From Ehretia macrophylla (Eukaryota > Streptophyta > Magnoliopsida > Boraginales > Ehretiaceae), in NCBI GenBank assembly GCA_037974665.1, contig CM075775.1:43551652-43615651 (forward strand): 64,000 nt of DNA, given 5' to 3'. Positions 38,665-50,753 of the stretch are shown one piece after another. Both the position numbers and the translations under genes were made by a program. The first letter of the stretch is position 1. Every line of letters starts with the position of its first letter. The notes beneath the pieces were generated by a model. It searched no databases. It was not told where the DNA came from and saw only the letters and a list, made by a program, of their open reading frames with translations.

Positions 38665-40091
38665 GGGGGGCCGTGAAACTCAAGTTTAAGACACACAACA
38701 AAAACAAATAAATCATTATTAAGTTTTTAGTATTCAAGTCAGCCTACCATTTTCATAAGGAACAGGTGCGGGTTTCTTTCTAAAGGCATTGTTAAGCTTT
38801 TATTATATGTGACAGGTTTTGTTTTTGAAACAAAAAAAATTCAGACTATCTTATGTTTGTTGTTTTATAGGATATAAGTGAAATGATTATGTTTTTTCTT
38901 GTATTATGGTATATATGTGTCAGCTTTACGTGAGGCAAATATTAAAACTCATATTATATTTATATAACGTTAATGGTTCTATACTTGCTGAATTTTATAT
39001 TAGTTCATAGCTACACAAATGATTAATTGAAAAGCTTACTAGGACGCATGAATAGAAGGATCTTACTGTATTATTACTTGATATCTTCCAAATGTATGAA
39101 CGAGTATTTGTTTAAAAGCCATTAAAAGCTACGTGACTTGAGTTAGTAATGGTAGTGTCGCATGAGACATATCGAATTCATTCCAAATGAGGAAGTTTTT
39201 TTTTTAATTGGTTTCATTATAGTAATCATATGTTAGCTAACCTGCACATGAAGATTATTATATACTAGTAGAACTTAAATAAGAATTTTTATACTTCGGG
39301 AGAGAATAAAGGAGACTTAAAGAACATGCGACTAGGTAAACCTTTAATAAACTTGGTCAACTAGATATTAAAGGTCTAAAACACTAAAGTTTACTTGGAT
39401 GCCTACTAACTTGGTTATCACTAAACATTTTAGGTACCTACTTTAATTAGTAAAATTCTTATGTCGGATTATAGGCCTACCTAACCACAACTGGTAATTT
39501 AATACAATCTCCATGATAAACCATAATTAAACACTATATGAGATAAGGTCTTGTATGATTATAAAAGCTAGTAATAAATTGTTATCTACCATATCCTCAT
39601 ACTAGAAGTACTCAAATAGCTAGGGTTCTAATTAAAGGTTTCCTATCTTGCAAGCCAAACTAACCACTTAACTATTAATATACTATTAATAAGCAGACTT
39701 CAATAGGTATAATTAAGCAATTTATTGTTACTACTTTATTACCAGAAAATAATCAATGAAAGTGCTTGTCTGGAATAACCTCTTTTGTTGTTCTCTACCT
39801 ACGTGCGTGATCATAAAATTGTCAACTATGTGATACGTGAATACGTGCGCATGCTCGTGTAAAATTAGGGGTTGCAACCTCAGGCACGATAGCGGTTCAC
39901 GAACGCCGTGCGGCATAGGGCTTGCCGGTGATCCCGTGACTATCGTGGTCCTAGTCCCTCTCTCACTTGGCCTTCACCCTAGGAGAGTTGGGTTGTAGAT
40001 TTTGGATACAATCCGGAGTATCCTCTTGGGAGAGATAAGAAGTTGAAATTGAGATCAAGGCTGGCCACCTCATGAAATACTTAACTTGTTC

Positions 40092-40163
40092 CTACTCTCG
40101 CTTGGTACCACCCTCGGAGAGTAGTATCCTACTCTCGCTTGGCATTCCAACCTCGGAGAGTAG
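40092..40163 (+). repeat. Tandem pair of hairpins in solo LTR E
   Basis: 40092-40124 and 40129-40163 are tandem copies, each with CTACTCTC at one end and GAGAGTAG at the other, forming an 8-bp stem. A related CTCTC...GAGAG hairpin lies at about 39957-39986. Confidence 0.75.
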
Positions 40164-40830
40164 GCTGATATATGATGTGGATACTTGCCACTAAATGTTA
40201 CTAGACAACATATGATATTATTTCTTATCATCTGTAAATAAATTGTGAATATTATTATATGCTGGCATTGCATCATTGTTTTCAAAATTCGAAAATGTTT
40301 TCAAAGCCACCCCCAGTTGACTTACCCTCGCTGAGTTCTTAGAGCTCATGACCCTTACCACCCCCACTTCAGGTGAAGCCACGGCAGAAGAGGAAGAACC
40401 GGGAAACGAGAATGTGCCTTTTTTGTGTGCTGAGGGATTTAGATCAGTTGATTCCACGGAGTGTTGATGTTATCATCCATCGGCATTACCTTTTCAACGA
40501 AGACTTGGTGAACCAAGAAATACCACATCACCTACTATATGATGTAATAATAAATGACACAGTGTTAGACATAGGGTTTGGACCATGTATGACTGCATAT
40601 GTGATCTACTACGGTATTATGTATGAAGAATAGATGTACTAGTCTAGTTCCAGACTCATTTTTGTCAACTCAGAGTCTGGTTGGATGGTTGTAATACGAA
40701 AGGTTATATCTATATCAGCTTAGTATGTTCCACTTTCAGTTCTTATTTTGCATTTGAATGGGTATAGCTATTTATCTTGACCTCCCACTGTGTCTTGAGA
40801 AGGATCAGGATTTTGGGTCATTACACTTTT

Positions 40831-41975
40831 CTCCCAAGATTGGATCAAAGGAACTGAACCGCTATAACGTGTTTTCCGCTCATAACCTTCATAAATAAGG
40901 GGAAGGAACCAACCTTCAAACCCCTAAGGGTAAGGGATTAAGGTTCGTCCTCATTTCTTGAACATAGTCAGTGGCAAATATAACCGGGCTTTCTTCTTTA
41001 CCTTGAAGGCAAGAAGAATCGACTCCCAAGAGCGCATTCTTGAAAGAAAACTTCAATGTTGCCACGAAGAAAAAGACCCGTAAGCTTGATAGGACAACCA
41101 AGGTCACATGAATAAGTGAAAGCCATAGAGCAAAGGTATGAAGTAACTCGACTAATAAGGAGAGGTTTAATGCTAGTCGGTAGCGCATTTGTTTTCCTAT
41201 TTCACTGGGATCGGTCCTAAGGCGCGTGCTTCAATTTTGTCTTGATTGGCAGTCGCTCTTCTGTATTTTGAATCTTTAGAGATACCCTTAGAGTTCTGTC
41301 TTGAATGGTAGGGTTGTTGAGTCAAGTCAAGAAGAAGAAAAAGAAAGTCCCACAAAGGAATCTTGAACAATGGGCACAAGTCATTATTTAAGTTATTATT
41401 AGTATCTCCATTATAATTAGTATTTCTATTAGCTTTTCTCTTTTGTCTCCTTAATATCATCTCGAGACCCAAACAATGAGATTCGGATTGGAACCAACGC
41501 ATATTGATTCAAAGCTTATGGCCCTTCAATACAACCCCTTCTGTATAAAACCGTAAGTGAGCGGTGTGAGTCTACAAAGAATACTTCTTCCTTATTTGGC
41601 GCTGCTGGAGATGCCCTACAAGGCCTTCTTTCTCAAGATTCAATTATTCACGGTGAACAAAAGGAAGCAACGCCGCTACAAGCAATAGAAAGCAACGTTT
41701 ATCAATCCATTTCAGTAGGTAGCAGTGCACACTAGGTATCAACAAAGGACGTTTTCTCTCATCCAGCCCTTAGAAGGTGTTAACTCTTTGCCTTCGGCTC
41801 TCCAAAGAGTGATCCATCTGGTGTGCTATTTATAGTGAGGGCTTCTCCTTTTTCAATCTACATGGCATACGTGCACGAATATTAAAACTCATCGACTCGG
41901 CTAAAAGCATATGATCAAAGTTCTAGTGGCGCACATAACAATATCAAAATGGAATTCTCGTCGGCCTGACCGGCA
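40831..41975. other. Mitochondrial-type host DNA between solo LTRs E and F
   Basis: Two consecutive minus-strand frames lie here: 41197-41502 (101 codons) and 40916-41188 (90 codons, with hydrophobic stretches), separated by 8 bases. I recognise neither, and they may be chance. A small stem (TCTTTG...CAAAGA) is present near 41784-41812. Confidence 0.35.
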
Positions 41976-41980
41976 ATAAT
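41976..41980 (+). repeat. Target-site duplication of solo LTR F, left copy (ATAAT)
   Basis: ATAAT here and at 44497-44501. Confidence 0.9.
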
Positions 41981-44496
41981 TGTGATAACCCGAACCCGGC
42001 ATGCACTTAAGGACATTTAATTGTATTTAATTAAGTGACATCTTAAATGTTAACATTGAATTTGTGTTTATTTTTAGTTAAACATTCATTTGTAGCTTTA
42101 TTTTCATATTTATGTTAATCAGTTTTATTTTCTTGCACCTTAAATCTCGATTTTCAATTAAATGAAAAGTAGCTCCGAGCCGGAGTAAATTTTGAACTAT
42201 GTTACTTTTCGAAAATTATATTTTCTTAAATTCTTTGAGATTTAATTGTTACTCGTTTATTGTCCCAAAGTGCATAGCATATCGAGAGCGATAGTTTGGA
42301 AATGATTTCTAGTCCTTAGCAAATAGTGAACACTAGTATTTAGTGCTTTAATTTTAGTATTTTAGTAGTTGTTGATTAGATTTAAAATAGTGCTAGTTGT
42401 TTAAGCTTTAAAATGCCGAAAATAAGCCTATTTGACCAATTTTAAAGTTAGTTGACCAAGCCTTGAGCAATTGACTTGTTGTCATCTTTTAGCATAGCTT
42501 AAAATAGCACAAAAAAAAAAACAGAGCTGAAATCAGTCAAGGGCTGGCGGAAAATATACAAGGAGAAAAAAAAAAGATTTTCAAGCTAAGTCTTCAAATA
42601 TTCGCGTGAGCTTGCACGGGGTGGTTTCTGAAGCATCCAGCGTGGTTTTCCTAGTGTCTAGGAGCGTCTAAGGTGAGGGTTTCATCATTATTTGCGCATT
42701 TGAAATAATTGTTTCTAAACTTTAATTTTTGTGATTTAGCCGTAGGTTGTTATTTTATCCATTTTGTTGCTTAAAGAATGTTCCCTAGCAATCGTGGAAC
42801 ATGTATTTATAGCTTTTTAGCATTTTTTGCGGTTAAATATAGAAATTGAAATTGAAATTGATAATTGGATAGTAAATTATGAATAGTAAACCCCTATTTT
42901 GATGAAATTGCTCTGTTATGCGTTCGGTTAATGTAGGAAGGTGCTAGATATGCTAGAATGCCTAAATGTATGGTTTAATTGGATTGTGTAATAGAAAAAG
43001 GGAGGAAAATAGCTTAGTGAAAGTTGCGGTCGTTTAGGTCAAGTTTGGCATTTTATCATTTTGCATGAAGGCATTGTCGAGGTACGTCATGGAAGCACTT
43101 TTGGTGCAGTTGTGATGTTGATTGGGTGATCGGTTGAGGTAGATGTAGTTCAAATGAGCAAAGAGAGAAATCGGGGCTTTGCAGGAATTCTAGGGTAAAG
43201 TAGGGTTTCGGGGTCTTTAGACGTGCCTTATAGTGACCTAGGAGGATTGGTGAAGTCGGTTTCCAAAACTCGTGGCTCGTTTGAAAGTAGTAGTGTCTTG
43301 AAAGTTGGGGTCATTTTGTGATTTTATGTGTTTTCATAGTGTAGTGCCTATAGATTGCTAAATATTACTTGTTAAGCTTGTTAAAGTTGATTATGATTGA
43401 ATTTGTATATCAATTGTTGTTAATGCTTGTTAGTGTTGTACTTGTTACTTTATTGGTTGTAATTGCTTGTTGTATCATTTGCTTGTTACCGATTTGCACT
43501 TCAGTGCCTTGCTCGATTATCGTTATATATATCGTATTGCATTGCATAAGTGTCAGGCGCGTGAGTGATAGGCCTCTCTAAGTAGCCTCGGGTTGACAGT
43601 GTTGGTTGCTCTAGCTCCGTGTCCTATTCCCTTTCTCGCTTGGGTTGTCGCCCAGGGAGTTTGGGTCGTAGAATTGACAAAGTATGTCCGGAGTACTCTA
43701 ACGGAAGTTATAAGGTGGGTGAGCCGACGCGTCATCATTAAAGTCATCGAAATCGTGATCGGTACATTGCTCGTATGAGTGAACCATAGCCATCAAAGTG
43801 TGGTATAGCTTTGAATGGTTGTGTTAATGCTTTTATTAATTGTTTATTGTATTGATTGTTTATTTTGAATGCTTACTTATCAGTTCTATTGCTTAACTGC
43901 CTTGTTTGCATTGCACGACTTTCTTTCTCTCTACCTCGATATCTGTCCCGCCCTCACTGAGTATACGTGTTGAGTATACTCACTCCTCACCACCACATTT
44001 CAGGAAATGACATGTTAGTTGGAAAGTTCGTGCTTGAAGAGTTGTCTTGCGTGCTATGCGGCTTGGTTTGTCAAAGATGCAAAGATGTATGTTACACGTG
44101 TTGTTTGTATTTAGTGTTAAAAGAATGTAATTTAAGTTTTATTAGGTTATTGAAGTGATTTGAAAAGCTAGTCTATGTATTTAGTTACTATAGTTTAATT
44201 TCATTGCATGTACGTAATTGTCTAAAGGAAAAGAGTTAGAATAGTTTGGGTACTTGGAAATATGCATATTGTTGTGATTAAGTGTTGAAAACCAAGGCTC
44301 GGATTGCCTTGAGGTGTTTGTATGGTTGGACACGGTGCTAGTCCACTTATATGCTATTACAGGTTTTACATTTTGCCTAGAAATAGGGGAGACTCCGTCC
44401 ATCTTTCCCAAAAAAATTTATGCCCGGGTTTGGAATTGGGTTGCGATTAGATTGATTGATAGAACTCCCAGTCTCGAGAGGGATCGGGGTGGTACA
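41981..44496 (+). mobile_element. Solo LTR F (2516 bp), same family group as elements A and B
   Basis: Runs from TGTGATAACCCGAACCCGG to GGGTGGTACA with a perfect ATAAT duplication and no internal region. It aligns by eye along its length with the LTRs of element B at much lower identity than B's two LTRs share. The donor-like CTAAG/GTGAGGG (GT at 42673) and acceptor-like CCACATTTCAG (ending 44003) bracket 1331 nt. The CCCTCACTGAG block is at 43951-43961 and the shared hairpin at 43635-43659. Confidence 0.92.
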
Positions 44497-44514
44497 ATAA
44501 TAGCGAACTAACAC

Positions 44515-44740
44515 TGTTCTAATAGAAAAGGGGATAGTGGGTCCCCTTGTCGAAGACCCCGAAGCTGTAGAAGAAGCCTGTGGGGGAACCATTCACGAGG
44601 CCCTATGGAGTAAGGGGAAGGATGCCGTCGTTATACACACATTTATCCACTTTACCCCGAATCCCATTCTTCTAAGCAAATATTCCCGAAACCTCCAGTT
44701 GACATGGTCGTAAGCCTTTTCTATGTCAATTTTGCTCCCC
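44515..44740 (-). mobile_element. LINE (non-LTR) reverse-transcriptase fragment
   Basis: On the minus strand one frame reads [15 protein letters not shown], then RRMGFGVKW and CITTASF. A second frame then gives RGLRQGDPLSPFL. These are hallmark blocks of plant L1-type reverse transcriptase, in the right order, with a frame change and a stop between them, so the copy is dead. Only about 75 residues survive. The target duplication of solo LTR F lies within 20 bp of its end. Nuclear LINE scraps in mitochondrial-type DNA are known; this one may have been there before transfer. Confidence 0.8.
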
Positions 44741-45059
44741 TTATTTTATTCCTTCCTAAAGTCAAGAATAGCGGGGAGAATAGCTCCTTAACTCGAAAAG
44801 GTAAAGGCCGTACTCTATTCCTTGAAAGGAATAGCAGCCTTTGCAAGATGCGCTATTAGCAAGTGAAGAAGAAAGCTGTTCAGGAGAATTTCGGAAGATG
44901 TCCATCAAGCCATCCCATTAAAGACGATTACTTCTATTGGCTCGAGCAAGGAGAAATAGTATAAGGAATAGGACAAGTTGCCCCCACGGAGCGGTAAGTA
45001 ACTACTTTACCCTGAATTCTTTGCATATGAGAAATTGACTGTTTAAAGGAAGTGCTATC
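44741..45059. other. Host DNA between LINE fragment and element B
   Basis: About 320 bp with no frame or RNA gene that I recognise. Confidence 0.5.
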
Positions 45060-45064
45060 CATAT
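45060..45064 (+). repeat. Probable target-site duplication of element B, left copy (CATAT)
   Basis: CATAT here versus CCTAT at 62394-62398: four of five bases match, fitting an older insertion. Confidence 0.5.
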
Positions 45065-47940
45065 TGTGATAACCCGAACCCGTCATGCATTTAATAGCAT
45101 TTGACTGCATTTGATTAAATATTTAATTAGTTAAATCAACCAATTTGCACTATTTTCATATTTTTCTTGGAAGCATTTAGTAATTGTATATTGAATAATT
45201 GAAAGGTTGTTATCTATTTCTACTAATTATAGTAATTGAATTTATTCTCTTGTATTTAATTAAGTGTCATCTTAAATGTTAATATTTAATTGCACTTGAT
45301 TACATGTTTATATTTATTTGTTCATTTGTAACTTAATATTAACTTCATAATTCTTTAAAATATTCTAGAAATAGTTAAATTAATTATTTTAAATGAATAT
45401 TGATTACGTTGATTGTTTTGATTATTTTAATAATCGGTTTTGGTTGTTTTGCATTAAAATCATTCGGTTTTCAAATAAATGAGAAAAGTAACTCCGAGCC
45501 GGAGTAAATTTTAAACTATGATGCTTTCCAAAAATGATATATTTCTTAGATTCTTTGAGGTTTAATTGTCACTTCTTTGTTGACGCAAAGTGCATAGCAT
45601 ATCGAGAGCGATAGGTAGAGAACGGTTTCTAGTCCTCAGCAAATAGTGAAACTAGTTTTTAGATGACCTAAATTTTATATTTTAATTGTTGCTAGCTAGA
45701 AATAATATTTCCATAGTTGTTTTAGCTTAAAAATACATAAAAAATAAGCCTATTGACCAATTTTAAGTAGTTGACAAAGTGCCTTGACTATTTGACCAAG
45801 TGATCATCTTTTAAATAGGCTAAAACCTTGCAAAATATAAATAAAACCAGCTGAAAACAGTACATGCTGGCCAAAACCAAGAAATAAAAGAAAAAAAAAA
45901 CTCAACCTTTCAAATCTTCAAATCTTTGCGTGAGCTCGTGCGGGGTGGTTTCCGAGGCGTCCTACGAGGTTTTCCTAGTGTCTAGGAGCGTCTAAGGTGA
46001 GGGAATCACGTTATTTGCGCATTTAAATATTATGTATGTCAACTTTGTGATTTTTGAGATTTATCCGTAGATTGTTGTTTAAAGCGTTTTGATGCTTCTA
46101 GAATGTTCCTTGACAATTGTAGAACGTGTATTTATAGCTTTTTAATATTTTCTGCGGTTAAATGTTGAGATTGCAATTTAAAATTCCAATTGAATAGTGT
46201 TTTATGAATAGTAAACCCTTGAAACGATGAAGTTGCGCTGTTATGCTATCCGTTGATGTAGAAATGTGCTAGGTATGCTAGAATGCCTAAATGCATGGTT
46301 TGTTTGGGTTGCGTAATGGAAAAAAATGAGAATTATGCCTTGGTGAAAGTCGGGGTCATTTAGGTCGAGTTTGGCATTTTCTTGTTTTGCGTGTTGGCAT
46401 TGTTTCGGAAGGCCATGGAAGCACTTTTAGTGCAATTATGGCGTTGGTTGGGTATTTGGTTAGTATAGTTGTAGTTCAAACGAACAAAGGGGGAAATCGA
46501 GGCTTTGCGCGAATTCTAGGGTAAAGTAGGGTTTTAGGGTCCTTAGACGTGCCTTATGGTAACCTAGGAGGATTGGCGAAGTCGGTTTCCAGAACTCGTG
46601 GCTCGTTTGGAAATGGTAGTATTTTGATAGTTGGTGTCGATTTGTTATTTTGCTTGTTATCTTGATATTATGCCTATAGAATGCTTAGGGTTGCTTGATA
46701 TACTTGTTTAATTGGTGTTATTGTTGCTTATTATTGCTTGTTATGCTTGAAAAGTTAGTTGAATGCTAGTATTGATTGTGATTGCTTGTTATCTCATTTG
46801 TTGTCACTAGTTTGTATTGTTGTGCTATCGCTCGTTTATTTCCTTGTATTGAGTCTTACATTGCATAGTGTCTCGCGCGTGAGTGATGGGCCTCTCTGGG
46901 TAGCCTCGGGTTGCCAGTATTGGTTGCTCTAGCTCCGCTGCTATTCCCTCTTCTCGCTTGGGTTGCCTCCCAGGGAGATTTGGGTCGGAGATTGATGGAT
47001 ACTTTCGGGGTATTCCAAACTGGTATTATAAGGTGGTTGCGCGCTTATTGTCATCGTTGTCAACATCAAGCTCGAGATTGATGTATCGTTCCTGAAATGG
47101 TATATTGCTCGTAAGAGTGAACCATAGCCTTCAGAGTGTGGTATAGCTTTGAATGGTTATGTTAATGCTTTCAGTAATTGCTTATTGTATTGATTGTTTG
47201 TCTTGATTGCTTATTTATCAGTTATATTGCTTAACTGTCTTATTTGCATTGCATGACTTTCTTTCTCTCCAATTCGATATCTGTCTCGCCCTCACTGATT
47301 ATACGTGTTGTGTATACTTACACCTCACTACCACATTTCAGGAAATGTCATGTTAGCTGGAAAGTTCGTGATTTCTTGAAAGTTCATGCCTGAAGAGTTG
47401 TCTTGCGTGCCTATGTGGCTTGAGTGTCGAAGTTGTAAAGATATATGCTTTCATATGTTGTATGTATTTAATGTCAAAAAGTATGTAATTTAAGTTTCAT
47501 TAGATTGTTGAAGTAGTTGATATGTTAGATTATGTATCTAGTTATTATAACTTAACTTCAAATGCATGTTTGTAATGTCCAAAGGAAAAGATTTAGAATG
47601 GCATGATAGTTTATTTTATGTAGTAGCTTAGTATGATTTAATTGTCAAGTTCGAATGTACTTGCCAAAAATGAAAAGAGACAGGTTAGCTTTTAAATTGG
47701 AAATGTATGTATACTTGCTGAGTTTAAATTGTTGAGAACCGAGGCTCGGATGGCCTTGAGGTGGTTGAATGTTTGGACATGATATTGGTCCCCTTATATG
47801 CTGTCGCAGGTTTTACATTTTGCCTAGAAACAGGGGAGACTCCATCCGTTTTTCCTAAAATTTATGCCCGGGTTTGGATTTGGGTTGTGATTAGATTGAT
47901 CGATAGAACTCCCGGTCTCGAGAGGGATCGGGTTGCCACA
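45065..47940 (+). repeat. Element B 5' LTR (2876 bp)
   Basis: Starts TGTGATAACCCG and ends GGTTGCCACA before the primer-binding site. Donor-like CTAAG/GTGAGGG has GT at 45997; acceptor-like CCACATTTCAG ends at 47341 (1345 nt). The hairpin is at 46953-46977. Confidence 0.88.
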
Positions 47941-47942
47941 GG

Positions 47943-47954
47943 TGGTATCAGAGC
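47943..47954 (+). other. Element B primer-binding site (initiator tRNA-Met)
   Basis: TGGTATCAGAGC, 2 bp after the 5' LTR, complementary to initiator tRNA-Met. Confidence 0.88.
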
Positions 47955-48317
47955 TTGTTTAGCTCGTAAGCCGGGACAGGGTCCTCGGTCTGGTGGGTAG
48001 TGACCCTTGAATGTGTGCTTGTTAAGTGTGTCTTGAAAGTGTATGCTTGTATGTGAGATTTTGTGTCTTGACTTGAATGTATGCACTTATGTGATAAAGT
48101 TATGTGTTATGTGTTAAATGTTTCTCAAGAAAGGTGAAATGTCTAGTTGTCTATTGAATTGACTTATTGAATTGGCATCGCGAATTGAATCGACCTTGTG
48201 AATTATTATTTGCTTGAAGTATTACTTGTAATGAGTATATAGAATGTCTTGAATTAGCTATGCCATGATTAGAATTGATTATGTTGTGCTTGACTTGATT
48301 GCCGTGCTTGAGTGACT

Positions 48318-48322
48318 TTGTT
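48318..48322 (+). repeat. Target-site duplication of element C, left copy (TTGTT)
   Basis: TTGTT here and at 58163-58167, inside element B. Confidence 0.95.
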
Positions 48323-50753
48323 TGTCACGCCCCAACTCGACCCCACCTACGATCAGTCAGGACGCAACGGAATTTCGGCGGCATAACGACAGTAAACGGA
48401 TTTCCGAGGTTCTAAACCAACCTCATTAAACATCATACACCCAGTAATTCCTCAATATAAACAACAACATACAACACAACCATATTATACGATAAAACAT
48501 CCTCGTTATACGCCTCCGTTCCAACATGACATATAATACCTCAACTTTATCATACAATTCAAAAGTAAGTTGAGACACAACTACAATTTAACCATAGACA
48601 AAAAGGAAATCGCTAAGTTAACATCATTTGGTTCAACATCTTTTCAATATCTATTACATTAAGAACCGTAAAGCATATAAAGTCTATTAAACTAATATAC
48701 AAGACATTTAACAATATAAAGTCATAGATAAGACTCGGGAACATATGACTCATCCACAAAAGGCACATTTTCCACATTCTCCTCTTCAGGAGGCACGTAC
48801 CCGTAATCTTGTGAAAGTACACCTGAAACATGCATTATAGAGAGTGAGCTTATATACATAAGCCCAGTGAGGATCCGATAGATCTCGACAGTATTCACTA
48901 CGCTCCTTGGATTTAGTCCTTTGAGCAAGTAAACACACAACAACAATAATAACATAAATAAAGCTATCATCACATAACTATATGACCATTCAATAAGGAT
49001 ACTCTATTTGGTGTAGCTCCAAACGCCATCACGATCTCAACCGTTCTTCTTATAACTCCCCATTACTCACGCACCCGAGGTACCTCACTATCCCCTTCCC
49101 TCCATGACATCTCCGTCATGCGAGCTGGGGGTAGCCTATGGCAGTCATGCCGGTTTCAACCCGACAGCCCGATGCTGCCCGAGAGGTGGCACACACATAC
49201 CAAGGCTCCATTTCATCAATCATCATGCAAGCATAAATCGATCAATCAATTGGGAGATCAGCAACAAGAGTGCCCGATTCCCGCATTCAATAATAATCAA
49301 TCAATAACATCAATATAACATCAATATTAAATTAAACATCAAACAACGTAGTTAGATGACAAAGTAGGCCATCTAACCGGACATGCATAATATTCATAAT
49401 TAAACTCTAAATTACTCAACAACAACTCACCATTCATCACTCGAACACTACCCAACCATCTAAGGCATCGTTCAAGAAATTAAAGAATGACAACCTAACT
49501 TCTAAAATTCATAACTTACAATCTACTAATCCAAACATTGCCAAATCAGTTCCTATCACTCACCCATTCAACCTACTACATTAGCCCTCTCGGAAATCCA
49601 CCATAACACCTCCAAAACATGCTCGATAACCCTAAAACCCTATGACGTCATGGCTGGATTTTCCGGATTTCCACACAAATAATGTAATCGAAAATTCGGC
49701 ATTACAACAGCGCTAACACGTAATTATCAAGTATTTAGAAATCGACGGCAATCGATTTCGATCAACACAACTCAATTAAATCAACTTTGAACATTTTAAT
49801 CAAAATTAAATACCCGGAAAATAAAAATTATGCTATATCCGACAGAAATTCGTAGTATTAGTATATAATGATCCCTAGCATGCAAGGAGCAATAATCTAA
49901 CATCAGATTTCAATTCTAACGGTTCAATATTCATTTATACGCAAAAACACAAAAATGACATTTTGAGATCTAGAATTTTTCTCTCACCTTAGATGCGATA
50001 TAAGCCTAGGAATGCGTGCAATGCGTGCCCAACAAGCAGAATCCAAGTCGGTGCGAAGTTTCACGGACAAAAACTAGGTTTTTCTTTGAAAAATTGGATT
50101 GAAAGCTTAAGTTTTTCTCTTCTCTTTTCTCTCCTCTTCCTCTCGGCAATGTGTGTGTGTGTGGTGGTGTTTTTGTGTTGTGTGAGTGTGTGTTGAGGAC
50201 ATAAGCTTAAATGGTCAACTATTTAATTAAAGTCAAAGTTATTTTAATAGGTAATTTTGTGTTTTTAATGTCTTTAATTGCATTTTAGTGATCACCAAGT
50301 TAAAATTAATTATGCAACCCCCAAGATATCTCAAGTGAGTTATTTTTAGGTGACAAGAAGTTTTACATTCAAAGAATTCCACCCGAGTCGGCTTAAAACT
50401 CGATTTTCGCAAAAGTCGGTGTAAAAACCCTAATAAATTCTTAAGCCGATTTTAAAACCGTTTTCATCAAACACATGTCTATTAAAGTCCGTGGACTAGG
50501 TCTAGAAGGTTTAAAAAGACCAGTTTCAAAATTATAGCGGACGTGTTTCGAAAACACTATTCACTGAAAATCGACAATAAAATTTCTGACTCCGTTTTTG
50601 ATGAAAATTTCATGAATGCACATTTAGCACGTATTAGAAGTATTGAAATCAAAATTATAACTTTCTAGGTCCTATAGCACATAAACAGGTTATATGCACG
50701 CAAAACGAGGTAAAACACGTAAAACGAGATAAGCAAGAAAGTGGGGTTTCACA
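48323..50753 (-). repeat. Element C LTR, left (3' LTR in element orientation)
   Basis: Plus strand TGTCACGCCCC...GGTTTCACA. On the minus strand CTAAG/GTGAGAG (intron G at 49987) and ATGTTTCAG/GTG (intron end at 48823) bracket 1165 nt. A short TG microsatellite lies near 50149-50164. Confidence 0.95.

Larger units (their letters stand above)
37552..40825 (+). mobile_element. Solo LTR E (3274 bp), Ty3/gypsy-type
   Basis: Runs from TGTAAGAACCTGC to GGGTCATTACA with a perfect 5-bp duplication (CTTTT) and no internal region, so it is a solo LTR. It has a strong TATAAAAA box at 38657. A donor-like CAG/GTGCGGG has its GT at 38766. A CCCTCGCTGAG block lies near 40325-40335 and an acceptor-like CCCCCACTTCAG ends at 40372, bracketing 1607 nt. 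Its sequence is only distantly related to LTRs A, B and F, but the order of these signals is the same. Three copies of a CTCTC/GAGAG hairpin occur between 39957 and 40163. Confidence 0.85.

Noticed and set aside
50149-50164. TG microsatellite as a regulatory site
   Set aside because: It is a short simple repeat present in both LTRs of element C, with no sign of function beyond that.
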